Notes: generated by a model not told the origin, from the letters alone. 64,000 nt of DNA from Climacium dendroides (GCA_950106755.1 OX467090.1:3720001-3784000); one strand, 5' to 3'. Shown: positions 34,127 through 45,947, counted from the stretch's first letter. A program made the numbers and translations.

Positions 34127-35566
34127 TTATGCGGTGACAAGGCAAATTTGCTCTTGCCAAAGGTCAAGTGTCTCCTTACCGTCCTTAATCGAGGTCAGGA
34201 CGTGAATACCATTTGCCCGGAGGTCTCGAAAGTTGATCAGGCTTCGGTTAGCCTCCAGCGCGTACATGGCATGGTCACAAATGAGGGTGGCGCCTCCAGG
34301 TAGTGTGACACGTGCCTGGCCCTCACGAAACTTGAATGTCCGTCTTCCAGCTACTGTACTTAGTTCACAGGTTTGCCAGGTACCAGTTTCGGAACCATGT
34401 CTCAAAAATTCAAAGTACTTTGGATCCCTAAGGATCGTGTAAGTGGATCCACTATCAATCAGGACTATGTCCTCATCTGCCTCTGACTTGCTAGATGTGT
34501 GATAAACTGACGTGATTGTCATGTAGTTTTCGGGGTCAGTTCCATCTAGGGATGGAGCATCTAGGGAGTGAGACTCTCTCGGATCCTTCCTAAGTTGTTG
34601 TAGCTCCTTGTATATCTTAACTAGATACTCACTGGCCCGACAATTTTGTGCTACATGGCCTGGTCGGCCACACTTTTGACATTGGCCGGTTCTACAATCC
34701 TTAGATGGATGACCGAAACGACCACACTTGCTACATTCGGTGGACCGACAATTTCGTTGCAAGTGACCAAGGCGTCCACACTTGTGGCAATTGCGAGTTT
34801 CTGACCTAGACTGAAAGCTAGAAGAGTTGTAATCAGATAACTTATCATTTGATTTTGGAGGGTATGGTCGGTTGGGCTGTTGTCGCCTCCGCTTCTGGTT
34901 GCCCCATGGTCTCCTAGTCGGTAGTTCCGTGGTGTTCACCTCCCTGGCCGGTTTGCGTTCCTCATTCTTCAAGAGCACTTGTTGTTCCTTTTCGGCTAGT
35001 AGCAAGTAGGACATTAGTTCCGAATGTGTTGTAAACCTCATGTTGCGATATTGCTGAGCTAACAAAGCAGAAGCAGAGGGAAAAGTTTGGAGAGTCTTAT
35101 CAATTAGCTCCCGTTCGGTGACAGTCTCCCCGCATAGGCGCAGTTGAACAACTATTTGGTGCAACTCGGCATTGAAGGAAACCAAGTTGGTGAAATCCAA
35201 GACTCGAAGCGCCACCCAATCGTTGCGTGCTTACGGGAGAAAAATAGTTCTCTCATGTTGGAACCTGGCTGCGAGCTGCCTCCATAGTTCTGCCAAATCA
35301 ACAATCTGGATATATTGCTTCTAGAGTGCAGTGTCCAAGTGTCTTTGGAGAAGAACCAGCGCCCAGCTTTTTGTTGCAGTTGATATGCTCCTCGGTATTG
35401 GAGAAATCAGGGCGCCTTCCCACCCCTCCGCAGTCATATGTATCATGGCATCGATGCTCCACCTCATATAGTTGTTGCCGTCAACCTCCAATGGTCCAAA
35501 TAACAACGGTTGCAAGCATGGAGCCTTCTTCTTCTCTGGCGAATTCTTCGAGGTTAATGCAGCCAT
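34127..35566 (-). pseudogene. Copia gag with three zinc knuckles plus aspartic protease
   Basis: Starts M-A-A-L-T-S-K-N-S-P at 35566. Stops lie at about 35321 (TAG) and 35220 (TAA), then a 362-codon frame runs to 34127. Three CX2CX4HX4C knuckles are visible: CHKCGRLGHLQRNC, CSKCGRFGHPSKDC and CQKCGRPGHVAQNC (near 34640-34790). The protease active site is I-D-S-G-S-T (near 34440-34460). Gag packages the RNA; the protease cleaves the polyprotein. Three knuckles are more than the single one common in plant copia gag. Confidence 0.9.
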
Positions 35567-35639
35567 GGTCTTACAAGTCTAATAGCAAAAACAAAAGAAA
35601 GGGCAAAAGGCAATTGAACTCTGAGGAAGAGAGACTAGC

Positions 35640-35655
35640 TATCGTGCTGATAACG
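35640..35655 (-). promoter_or_regulatory. Copia primer-binding site
   Basis: Just inside the 5' LTR the minus strand reads CGTTATCAGCACGATA, resembling the tRNA-Met-type primer-binding sites (TATCAG core) of plant copia elements. Confidence 0.6.
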
Positions 35656-35895
35656 TGTTGTGACAAGAAAGAAAAATAGAGAGCAAAGAGATCAAAGCAA
35701 TACTACAAAGCAATACAACAAAATATATTCAACTAACTTTCATCGATAAAGATGATCCATCTATATACTAAGATGGGTGAGCCTATCAAGGCTTGTTACA
35801 TATACATATCTCCCAGTGGGAGTTGAGTTTAACTACCAGTTGGACTGACAGTAAATGGTGTTCGCTTAGTTTATGTTAACATCTTTATTTTAACA
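35656..35895 (-). repeat. Copia 5' LTR
   Basis: 240 bp, paired with 28358-28597 and adjoining the GGGAC duplication at 35896-35900. Confidence 0.95.
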
Positions 35896-36154
35896 GGGAC
35901 CGACCAACCCATGTCATCATTGGAACCGACCAACCCATGCCATCATTAGGACCAGTCGGCTGAATGGACAGAAGGCTCGGGAACGGACGGGAGCACCACG
36001 GGAACGGACGGGAGCGGACCAACCGTATCCTGCCACGTAATCGGATGTCAGGGGAGGGGTCTGAGTCGGGGCGGACAGGCAAGGGGGAGAGTGCGGAGCG
36101 AGCTGCTGGCTGCCTGGCTCCGTCCAGCAACAGGGCGCGACTGAACCAGAATTA

Positions 36155-37903
36155 GGGCCGGTTTATACTGTGGGCTGGGCCGGATGGAAGGCCGGCCGGA
36201 TTTGCCTTCAATCCGGCCTTCAATCCGGTCCAAGTTTTTCCATCCGGCCCCAATTAATGTAAACCCCTTGGGCCGAATTCTAGGGCCGAATTTTCAATTC
36301 ATGTGCTCTTGAATTTTCTCAATGCTCAATTAAAAAAAATATAAAAACATACACGTTTATCTTTCTCTTCTTCTTTTTTTAATTAAAAACAAAGATTTTT
36401 TTTTATTTTTCTTTATTTTTCTTTTTTGTTCCTATATATTTTATTTCTAAAATAAAAAAGAAGTTTATTTATTTATTTACTTAAAAACAAAAATAATTAA
36501 TGTTTTGGTTTTCCTCTTACATAGAACATGCATTTGTAATCAACATGTTTAATGCTAAAACATAGTTAATTCATTGATGATGATTTTTCTTTAAAATTAA
36601 AAAAATAAATACATAAGGGAGTTTGCTTTAAAAAAAACCATGCTCTAAGAGTGATTATGACGGAGAGGTACATTTTGCTTTATTGAATGTACTAGCACAT
36701 TTTAGGACATGGTCACTTTTAGTGCCCATTGCCTTTCAACTTTAAAAAATTCATAACTAATTACACAAAAATCTAAAAAATATGAAACAAATCAAATCAC
36801 CAAAAAATATGAAGATAAAGGGCCTAATATGCATAATCCCAATCAATTTATGACTTTTCAAAATCTATTCTACAATTTTTTAAATGAATCTTTAATGTGA
36901 TTTTTTCTCCAAGATCTAGTGTATTTGAAGCTCATTTCCAAAAGCCCTCAGCACTATGAAAGTCAAGATTGTGATGGACACTCTTGTACAAAATCTTGAA
37001 TAAATAAATCATAATCAATCATTTTGGAAATTGAATTTTTGATGCTAAAACTAGATTTAAAAAAGACTTTAAAATTTATATAAACTATTAAGAATAGCAA
37101 CTTGGTTAAGTTTTATTAAACTTCAAAGTATTGTTCACACCAAAATTTGGTACCTTGGGCATTTGAAAATTAAGAACAACTCTATTAAATAAACATGTAC
37201 CAAATTCTAAATAAAAATAAACATCTTATGTTGAGTCAATTAAAAATGATTGAACCAAACATGCTTAAAAATCTCATATTCACTTAAGAATAATTTTATA
37301 AAACATCTTATCAAACAAACAAGATTGTATATATTATATTATTATGAATTTATATATTATATTACAACAAGTTTATATAATGTATTATAATGAATTCATA
37401 TATTATATTATAACAAGTTTATATAATGTATTATAAACTGTGTACAGTTCCATTCCAAAGCTCCAAGCCCACTACAATACTCCCAATGTCAAACTGAAAT
37501 ATAATTGGCAACAGATCAAGCTCTAAAAATTTAGCAATGCATATTTGTGAAAGTTTCTTGAGCTCACAATTAACAAGCACATACCAAAATAGAAAACAAA
37601 AGAATTCACATTCGTAGACGGTGGAGATTTGTACAATTCAACGGAGGAGCCCAATTTGGCCCCAATCCGGCCCTAGATGGGAGTTCGCGCCACCCAAAAC
37701 CTCGGCCCGATTGCTTCCCTTGGGCCGGATGGTTTGGCGCCAAAACCATGCCACCTAAGGCGACACGTAGGATGAGTTGTAGTTCCATCCGGCCCCAAGT
37801 ATAAACGCCTTGGGCCGGATTTGGAGAAATTGAGCACTCCTATTGGTTCAAACTTGGAGAGTTCCGGCCGGCCCTCAATCCGGCCCCAAGTATAAACCGG
37901 CCC
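36155..37903. mobile_element. Harbinger/Tourist-like non-autonomous element (1749 bp, TSD TTA)
   Basis: Ends are GGGCCGGTTTATACTGTGGGC and, reverse-complemented, GGGCCGGTTTATACTTGGGGC, flanked by TTA at 36152-36154 and 37904-37906. Subterminal GGGCCGGAT motifs recur in both orientations. The interior is AT-rich (including a 'tataatgtattataa' repeat at 37330-37440) and I see no transposase. A 3-bp TTA duplication and GGGCC ends fit PIF/Harbinger. Confidence 0.75.
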
Positions 37904-38707
37904 TTAAGTCCAAGGACTGGACTAGTTGAAAACTCTCAAACCACCATTTGGTTATAAAAGACTAAAACCATTTAAGAAGAATTCCAACTACACTAAAATT
38001 GGTAAATAGTGTTGGGTGATAATTAGTGTCATTCCCTAGTTTTTACCCCCAACATTATTTTCCAACTTATGTGTAAATAGTGTTGGGCACTTAATTTGTG
38101 CCGCCTAAATCTGGCCCTACCTTGGAAACCTCAATTTTGGGAACCACAATTTCTGACCCCCGCCCCCGAAATCTTGGCCTTCCCTGGAAACTTTACTTTT
38201 GGTCTTCTCTCTCGCCGTGGAAGTTTTCTCCTTCCTTGGAATTTTTGTTTTTTGTTTGTTTGCTTCATGTCCGGCGATTCATCCCTTACCTGGCGCACTA
38301 CAATTTCAGCCCATTGTGGTATTCAGTTTTGGTTAGGCTTTGCCCCTACAGCACATTCCTAGAATCTATTCGCAATTTCAGTTTTGGGTTGGAGTTTTTC
38401 TTCCTTCCACATTGTGGGCGCCACCTTGGGAGCACAAGACAGTTTTGGAGAGCTTCTTGAAAATTTCAGCCCACATTGTGAGCTTTAGGGGGGGGGGTTA
38501 TAGTCCGACGACTCCCGCCAATTCCATTGCCGCTTCAATTTGAATTTGAATCTTCTGGTGCCCCTAACTTTCAATTGAAGTATGCAATTCAACTTTTGAT
38601 TACACCATTGGATTTCTCTTCCTCTCTTCTATTTACTGTAAAAGATGGATTTTTTTTTTGGTCGCCATTTTTTTAAAACCATTTTTTTCTGGATTTTCTA
38701 GCCCGGC

Positions 38708-40257
38708 ATGGACCGCCCTCCACTTGCTGATCTCAATACCTCTCCCCGACGCCTCCAACAAGTTTCCAGCATTGCAACTCGACGAGTTGTCACTGCTTGG
38801 ATGGTGGAGGACGTCGCCATTCACGGTGAGCACGGCCTAAATGTTCGCGTAATTCAAGCATTTCCAGAACATTTCCAGAACATTTCCGTGGACAGCGCCC
38901 TGCCAACCTTGTAAAAGCCGGCCGATGGTGGCAGCAACGCCACCAATTCGATGAGGACAATGCAAAAAATGCAGCCCAAGTCACTGCATTCTCGTGCAGC
39001 CGCAACCGATTGGGCATAAGGCAGCGCCATTGTCCAAAAGCCAAACCAGGCCAAGGCAAGAAAAAAAGTGAATGGGTACAATATTTGTACCCACTTTTAC
39101 TTGAAGAATTCAACCGCCTTCGAAAATCAGGTGTAAAGTTTTCTTCTCTTCTTCTTCGTGAGTTGGTCCTTTCCATTTTCGTAGCTCTCGAGTCCAATTT
39201 CACAGCCCAATCTGTTGACCCACAGGATAACATTTTGTTGGTTAACAAAATTACCCCGAATTGGGTCAATCAATTCATGGAGAACTACAACATAGTCCTC
39301 CTCTCCCAACGTGGCCGTTTGACTTGTAGTCCTCAAAAAGAACTCCAAATCGAACAACAAACCGCCTATCATTTGGGGGGTTTGCAAAAGGGATTTGCAT
39401 CCGGGGAATTTGATGAAAATCTAATGGAAAATCTGGATGAAACCCATTTTGTTGTCAATCTTGACAATGGACGCACTTTAGGGTTTCGGGGGGACACAAC
39501 AGTCAAATATGCTGAAGTGGTTTCGGGTGGGGAGTCTATGACTATGGTGGTTCGTATTTCAAGAGGCCGGCGTGCTATGATAGAAGCTCCTATGCTCATT
39601 TCCACAAATGAAAATAGGAGCTACCCTATACGAGGTCTAATTGATAATATTCCCGGGGTGTCTTATAGGTCGGGCCCTAAAGAGTGGATGGACCAAACCA
39701 TCTTACCCAAATATTTTTTGGAAAATCGGGCATATCAAGCCGATCTTCATCACTGCATGAAGATCATATGGCTTGATAATTGTACCGGCCATACGGTGAC
39801 CCCTAGGTTGGCTGATGTCCTAGCAGCCAAAAATACAGTCTTCAAATTTTTACCTCCTTGTTCTATTCACCTTTGCCAACCAACAGATACATTCTTGATT
39901 TCAAAGATCAAAGATGCATGGACAAGACGGTGGGAAGCCAAAAAAATTCAATTGATACAAGAAAATGCTTGGCAAAATGCACCCCAAGCAGATGGACAAT
40001 GGTCAGGGAAGTTGACCAATCCAGGGAAACGTTTTTTCCTACAATTGGCTGCTGATAGTATAGAAGATGTTAATAGAGAGGTGGATTGTGACAACATCTC
40101 CTATGCTAGAAAAGCAATGATTCGTTGTGGCTTGGCATTAGGACTTGATGGATCTTGGAGTGTTGGACAATTATTTCCACATCTCCAAGACATTATTGCA
40201 AAACATTTGCAATACTTCCAAGGGCAAGAAGTGCCTAATTTAAATAGGGCAGTTTAG
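38708..40257 (+). pseudogene. pogo-like DDE transposase with an 11-bp frameshifting duplication
   Basis: The N-terminal part starts at ATG 38708 (M-D-R-P-P-L-A-D-L-N) and runs to E-H-F near 38875. The rest is in a different frame and continues open to TAG 40255. The two frames join if one copy of the 11-bp unit TTTCCAGAACA (tandem at 38861-38882) is absent. The DDE core shows D in N-L-D-E-T-H-F (near 39435), D in W-L-D-N-C-T-G-H (near 39770) and D in C-Q-P-T-D-T-F (near 39885), the D-D-D pattern of pogo/Jerky-type proteins. Transposases of this group cut and paste at TA. About 510 residues if unbroken. A short intron or slippage could bypass the duplication; simple inactivation is likelier. 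Confidence 0.85.
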
Positions 40258-40379
40258 AGATTTTTTTTTTAGTTTTTATTGTTTTTTCCCTTCAATTTCT
40301 GGCCTACAGCTACGACTATTATATTGTACTTTTGACTCTTCCTATATTCTACAATATACACACATTATGAAAAATTTCA

Positions 40380-40870
40380 GCATTTCACCATTGCATTGTT
40401 TATTTCACCATTTCATTGTTTTTTTGGGCTTTCCAGCATTTATTTCAGGATTTCATTTAACTTTCCAACTTTTCAAGATTTCATTGTTTTTTGGGAGCTT
40501 TTCAACATTGATTTCAGGATTTTAGTGTTTTGTTGGGCTTTTCAACATTGATTTCTGGATTTCATTGTTTTTTTGGGCTTTTCACCATTTATTTCAGGAT
40601 TTCATTGTTTTTTTGGGCTTTTCACCATTTATTTCAAGATTTCATTGTTTTTTGGAGGCTTTTCACCATTTCATTGTTTTGGGGGGCTTTCAACATTTAT
40701 TTAAGGATTTCATTGTTTTTTTGGTTATTTCACCATTTCATTGTTGTTTTTTGGGCTTTTGAACATTCCAACATTTCATTGTTGTTTTTTGGGCTTTTCA
40801 ACATTCCAACATTTCAGCAATTCAGCAATTCAACATTTCAACATTTCAGCATTTCATACACCAGATTTTC
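40380..40870. repeat. Minisatellite in pogo 3' region
   Basis: Units of 'ggatttcattgttttttggg' and 'cttttcaccatttatttca' recur about every 60 bp, then shorten to 'caacatttcagca' units. Non-coding. Confidence 0.8.
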
Positions 40871-41656
40871 CCAACCATTCCAACTTCTATATTTTGTTAC
40901 CATCTAACACTAAATGTACTCTTCTACAAATTCTGAAATGACGGAAATTTACTTCCAAGCTAAAATAGTGTTAGAATCGGTACAAAAAGATTTAACACTA
41001 AGCGTGCACATCGCTATTAGTGTTAGTTGGGATAATTAGTGTTGCCAACACTATTTACCAATTTTAGTGTAGTGCCAAAAACACAAGGGAAGGTTTGTCA
41101 TAAAATCATACCTACCCTTGAGTTCTAAGCATCAATTAGAAGACCAACGCCACCCTTTCTAAAACGCCTCTTTCAAACAAACAACAATTGGGAGGAGAGT
41201 GACAAGACTAACTTCAAAAGGAGAAGGAGAACGAAGGAAGGGTGTTTGGCAAGGAAGGCATGACAACCGAAGATTCTCCAACAATAGTTCCAAAAGAATC
41301 CTACTATTGAGGTTTGTTCTTAATTCCATTCCTTATTCTACATTCTTCGTTGGATAGTCATTAATACAATTCTAAGCCGTTTATTGGTTAGTTTAGATTT
41401 TATTTTATTAGACCTATATAATAAAGACAAATAGATAAAACAAAATTGACAACTAATATTTGGTAGACGAAATTGAAATACTAACAATTAGGGAAATTAG
41501 ATTTTTTAGAAGAATAAATTAGGGAAGCTACAAACCGCGTAAGTACCTAATTGCACCAAAATTTCAGAATTTATTTAGTTAGGAGAAAAATCAACAAACT
41601 AAATTAAAACATCAACCAACAAATCAAACTAAAAGCGAGATTCGATGGCGTAGGCA

Positions 41657-41749
41657 ATGGAGGATTTTGACTACCACGAGGCTGTCCAAATGGTGATATT
41701 CGATGACGGGACATTTGAATCACTTGGAGACATGGTACATTTCTTCTAA
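41657..41749 (+). CDS. Conserved 30-codon micro-ORF in LTR alpha
   Basis: ATG-initiated peptide starting M-E-D-F-D-Y-H-E-A-V-Q-M and continuing V-I-F-D-D-G-T-F-E-S-L-G-D-M, then V-H-F-F and TAA. The same peptide is present in LTR beta (45948-46040) and gamma (53748-53840). Compared with gamma, ten codons differ synonymously and only two change the residue within the first 26 codons, after which similarity drops. The sequence at that point, GACATG|GTAC(A/G)T, resembles a 5' splice site, so this may be a first coding exon. A minimal frame ATG-GCG-TAG precedes it in all three copies. Function unknown. Confidence 0.5.
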   Translation: MEDFDYHEAVQMVIFDDGTFESLGDMVHFF

Positions 41750-42344
41750 ATTCATTTTTTGCTTTTAATTACAATTTTGCTTAAGTGGTTGTCGTTGTTT
41801 GCTTAAAATTTCATCATTTAATTAAAAATCTTAAAATTAAAATTAAAATTAAAATTAAAATTAACTTAGATAATAAATTAGGGATTCTAAAAATAATTTA
41901 CATTTTAAAAATAACCTTAAAATTAGTAAGTTATTAGCGGATGAACTTTGGAGCAAAATTGGATGAAGTATTAGCATTTTCATCCAAGAGCATCCAAAGG
42001 GGAATCTTAGAATCCTTCTAAGAATTTAATATTTTAGGGCAGATTAAAACTTAAATTTACAATTTAACTTAGAAGTTATTAGTGGATGAAGTTTAATTCG
42101 CTAGTTTATGACCAAACTTCATCCATTCCTAACTTTTGATTCTAGAAAGTACAATTTAGGAACTTTAACTTTTTGGAAAAGTAATTTCTTAAACTTTACA
42201 TAAAAATTTTAGAAACCCTAAAATAGTAATTTTATGAATTAAGATTAATTAGATTAGATTATCAATTAAACCTTCATCCATTTAGATCTTTTGCATATAG
42301 GTTGGAATTCAGAGTGCTTTACCATTTTGGAAAAGGCATTTTGC

Positions 42345-42825
42345 CATGGTTGTCATACTGGACGGATGTCCGGTTTGCCCATCCGTCCGATTCGCCCATC
42401 CGATAGAGGTCTCGCCCGTCCGATGTAGTCAACAAGAAGTTGACTATTATTCAGTGAAAAAATAGGTGATGTGGCGGCCACATTGATGCCACCTGGCTGC
42501 CAAGTAGGATCCAGGGCGGGGACATAACTGTGACATGGCACAGACAAGAGTCAGGGCGGGGACGCGGCAGGACAGGGCGCGGACGCCAAGTCCAGTCCCC
42601 GCCTTGACTGTGGCGTCCGTGCCTTGACCTAACGTCCCCGCACTAACTTCCACGTCCCTGCCCTGACTTCCACATCCGCGCCCTGATTCCAGCATGGAAC
42701 GACAACGTGGTAGTGAATTGCGAATTGAAAAATATCAAAACTCAAAGGCGTCTGGCCTGTCCGATCCGTCCGCCCGTCCGGTCCGGTTCGCCCGTCCGTC
42801 CGTCCCGTCCGATATGATAACCCTG
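42345..42825. mobile_element. hAT-like MITE (481 bp, TSD CATTTTGC)
   Basis: A perfect 8-bp duplication CATTTTGC flanks it (42337-42344, 42826-42833). The ends are imperfect inverted repeats: CATGGTTGTCATACTGGACGG and, reverse-complemented, CAGGGTTATCATATCGGACGG. The insert is absent from LTR beta and gamma at the same site. The interior is rich in 'gtccgtccg' and 'cgtccccgc' repeats. No coding sequence. Confidence 0.8.
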
Positions 42826-43339
42826 CATTTTGCATTCTATAAGTTAGGTTCATTAGATTTCAAATTGAATTAGATTTCATAACCAATTAGATTAGATAGG
42901 ACAATACTAATCCATTAACTACTAAAATACAAATTCATGCGTTTAAGTGATTTGATTTGATTAGGGGCATTTAAAATAAGAATCCATTGCTTGGAAGGCG
43001 CTTATTTTTCACCCTCTGAAGATTAATTTACTATTTGGCCACTAGAACCCGTGTGCTCCATTCCAACTCAAGGGTGGAGTTCAGAACGCCCACAACATCC
43101 TGTACACTCTGTGTATTGGTTAACGGAATAACCCCTTGTGTAGTTTGCAAAGCTTCTGGTAATACATGAGTCTGCCGATTCTTGGTACGGTCGTAGTAAA
43201 GGTCGGGAGGACCTGCTCCTGGTTTTGGGTCAATGGGTCTCATCTCCTTGTAGTTGTCTTGGGCTTGTCTGGCATAATCAGCCTTTGGGAATTCCAACGG
43301 AATCACCTTGTCGATGGCCATGCACCAGACTGTAGGATG

Positions 43340-44893
43340 TCATTTTCCGCATTTTTTGTAGACAATGTTGTTTCCCACCCAACAGTGATCTGGCTCATGA
43401 TTTCTTCCACAAGTATTGCATGTTCTCCAATTGGAATTGGTTCTCGCTTGTTGAGAGTTTGGATGGCAATACAGTCTGGATTGTTGAGGTCTTGGTAGCC
43501 GTTGCTGTTGTTGCGGTGGATTATCCTTCAATAAAGGACAAAATGGAGGTGTGTGATTCAGTTGTCCGCAATGATTACACTATACTCTTGTGGTATGTCC
43601 CCCTGATTCGTGATGAATTGGAGGTCCCCGTCTTCCTTGCCCCTTAATCAAATTTGACATTTGCTCTGTTAAATTTCGGACGGACTTCGTCATTTCCTCC
43701 GTAGCTTGCTTTAATTCAGAGCGGAATTGCTCCAGTCCATTGTTAGGTGCCGGTAACAACAATGGTTGCTTGGTAGGATCCTTCATAGCCAATGGTACAG
43801 GGTTATGCACTATGCTCGTGTAACCGTTTTGATAAGTTACCGGATTGGCGACCTGTTGATGATATAAGGGAATAAACGCCGGTATAAGCTCTTCGGCCTT
43901 TCGAACCATCCGCTCATTTTCCTTGTCAATTTTCTCCACCTCTAATGCTGCTTCAATGGCATTCTCCAAAGTCACTGGTCGTCGCAATAAAATGTCTCTA
44001 ATTGTCGAAGCAGAGTCGATTCCTTGAATGAAATAATGACATATTGTTCCGTCATTGAGGAGATTCCCCACAAAACAGGTGCACACCATTTGAAAGCGTC
44101 GCACATATGCCATAATGTCCTCCGTCGCTCCTCTACGTAAAATGTTTAAGGCTATTAGGATTTGTTGTTGACTGGTCTCCGATCAGAAATACCGTAAGAA
44201 ATCAGCCTGTAGTTGTAACCAAGTGGTAAAGAATCCCGCATCATGTAATCTATACCACAAATATGCAATTCCCACCAAAGTGTTGGGAAACCAAATCAGG
44301 TAATAGCCATGGTCAAATACCAGGCTTAAAATGAGAATTTCTTCAAATTTTTCTATGTATGCAACTAGATCATCGTCTCGTGATCCGGAGAATCGAGGTA
44401 AATGATAAGGGATAAGGATTTCCCTTAATCCCCTAGGGACCACAATAGGCAATCCTCTTGGAAGCATCATTGGGTCGATCAATGGTACTTCAGGATCCTC
44501 CCTTCTTTCTCCTTCAGAAGTGAAGGACCTAAAACGGTTCATTGGGTTGACCTCCATGGTCGAACCCGGTCAAGGAAGTTCAACTTCCTCTTCAATCGGT
44601 GGCGACGATTCATTGGCTGGTGGTTGGAAGTAGAGTGATAGGCAACGATGGATCTCCTCCTCGTTCACTCCAAATAGGTCTGCAGCCTCCGCGTCCAAGA
44701 TGGACTGCATATGGGCGTTGGGATCGTGAAGATATTGATGAGCCAAGAGACTCCAAAACTCGTACGATACCCCCAATAAAGTCAGGCCTAGCAGTAGAGT
44801 ATCTACTGACAAGGGCTTGTACTCTACCAAGTTTAGGTGAACCGGCTCAGAAACTCGATTGGTTTTGACCGACTGGTCTCGCCGGGTCATCAA
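43340..44893 (-). pseudogene. Retrotransposon gag with zinc knuckles, broken
   Basis: A leading 107-codon stretch (M-M-T-R-R-D-Q-S) ends in TGA just before the main gag start (M-E-V-N-P-M-N-R-F at 44557). The gag core has LREILIPYHLPRFSGSRDDD, LVAYIEKFEEI and TTWLQLQADFLRYF, typical of the retrotransposon gag family, then TGA near 44183. The frame resumes in RRFQMVC...YFIQGI, a coiled region, and zinc knuckles (CNHCGQLNHTPPFC across the 43580 boundary, then CNTCGRNHEPDHC). A TAG near 43580 and another stop at 43340 break it further. Gag would form the particle and bind RNA. Confidence 0.8.
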
Positions 44894-45076
44894 CTAGATG
44901 TCAAATGGCCGTAGTATAGGGACCTTGGCGTGAATAAAGTCTTGGAGTTTACCACCACAGATTAAATCAATTAACCTTCCCAATTCCAAGAATTCTCACC
45001 CAATTGTCTAACGGCTAAAATTTGTAAAAAGTTCCCGAAATAAGTCTAGACTTCCCGAGAGAAATATTCTAGACTT

Positions 45077-45095
45077 CCGGCAGACGCACCAAAAA
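45077..45095 (-). promoter_or_regulatory. Primer-binding site next to LTR beta
   Basis: Immediately after the LTR end (CCCACA) the minus strand reads TTTTTGGTGCGTCTGCCGG. The TGG start and TGCCGG match the general form of plant Ty3/gypsy primer-binding sites. This fixes the LTR 3' boundary at 45096. Confidence 0.55.
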
Positions 45096-45947
45096 TGTGG
45101 GCGTTCTGAACTCCACCCTTGAGTTGGAACGGAGCACACGGGTTCTAGTGACCAAATAGTAAATTAATCTTCAGAGGGTGAAAAATAAGCGCCTTCCAAG
45201 CAATGGACTCTTATTTTAAATGTTCCTAATCAAATCAAATCACTTAAACGCATGAATTTGTGTTTTAGTAGTTAATGGGTTAGTATTGTCCTATCTAATC
45301 TAATTGGTTATGAAATCTAATTCAATCTGAAATCTAATGAACCTAACTTATAGAATGCAAAATGCCCTTTCCAAAATGGTAAAGCCCTCTGAATTCCAAC
45401 CTATAACGCAAAAGATCTAAATGGATGAAGGTTTAATTGATAATCTAATCTAATTAATCTTAATTCATGAAATTACTATTTTTAGAGTTTCTAGAATTTT
45501 TATGTAAAGTTTAAGAAATTACTTTTCCAAAAAGTTAAAGTTCCTAAATTGTACTTTCTAGAATCAAAAGTTAGGAATGGATGAAGTTTGGTCATAAACT
45601 AGCGAATTAAACTTCATCCACTAATAACTTCTAAGTTAAATTGTAAATTTAAGTTTTAATCTGCCCTAAAATATTAAATTCTTAGAAGGATTCTAAGATT
45701 CCCCTTTGGATGCTCTTGGATGAAAATGCTAATACTTCATCCAATTTTGCTCCAAAGTTCATCTGCTAATAACTTACTAATTTTAAGGTTATTTTTAAAA
45801 TGTAAATTATTTTTAGAATCCCTAATTTATTATCTAAGTTAATTTTAATTTTAATTTTAATTTTAAGATTTTTAATTAAATGATGAAATTTTAAGCAAAC
45901 AACGACAACCACTTAAGCAAAATTGTAATTAAAAGCAAAAAATGAAT

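Larger units (their letters stand above)
28358..35895 (-). mobile_element. Ty1/copia LTR retrotransposon (7538 bp, TSD GGGAC)
   Basis: Two 240-bp LTRs (28358-28597 and 35656-35895) start TGTTGTGACAAG and end TTTTAACA. They differ at about seven positions by eye. A perfect 5-bp duplication GGGAC flanks the element (28353-28357, 35896-35900). Order on the minus strand: LTR, PBS, gag, protease, integrase, reverse transcriptase, RNase H, about 2.5 kb extra, polypurine tract, LTR. Integrase before RT defines Ty1/copia. Stops make gag-pol non-functional. It is nested in LTR alpha. Confidence 0.95.
37991..41069 (+). mobile_element. pogo-like Tc1/mariner DNA transposon (3079 bp, TSD TA)
   Basis: Perfect 25-bp terminal inverted repeats beginning CACTAAAATTGGTAAATAGT (37991-38015 and 41045-41069), flanked by TA at 37989-37990 and 41070-41071. 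Subterminal copies of 'ataattagtgt' and 'aaatagtgttggg' occur inside both ends. It encodes a DDE transposase (38708-40257). 38016-38707 is a leader without a clear gene. Confidence 0.93.
25873..43095 (+). mobile_element. LTR alpha: 4.4-kb LTR split by four insertions
   Basis: Starts TGTGAGCCTTCAAGTTAGCA and ends GAACGCCCACA, matching LTR beta and gamma. LTR sequence occupies 25873-28357, 35896-36154, 37904-37990, 41070-42344 and 42826-43095. Removing the four inserts and one copy of each duplication leaves about 4358 bp, against 4367 (beta) and 4455 (gamma). It contains a TATA box at 27401 and the micro-ORF at 41657. The 5-bp flanks (CGGAT left, ACATC right) do not match, so it is not a simple solo LTR. 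Confidence 0.8.
43096..45095 (-). mobile_element. Internal region (gag only) of the long-LTR retrotransposon
   Basis: It follows LTR beta on the minus strand, beginning with a primer-binding-site-like TTTTTGGTGCGTCTGCCGG, and runs through gag. It stops at 43096, where the 3' end of LTR alpha (opposite orientation) begins. Protease, RT and integrase are absent. The gag type suggests Ty3/gypsy, but without pol this is not proven. Confidence 0.75.

Noticed and set aside
38096..38460. ORFs in the pogo leader
   Set aside because: Two overlapping frames of similar length with no domain; most likely untranslated leader of the element.
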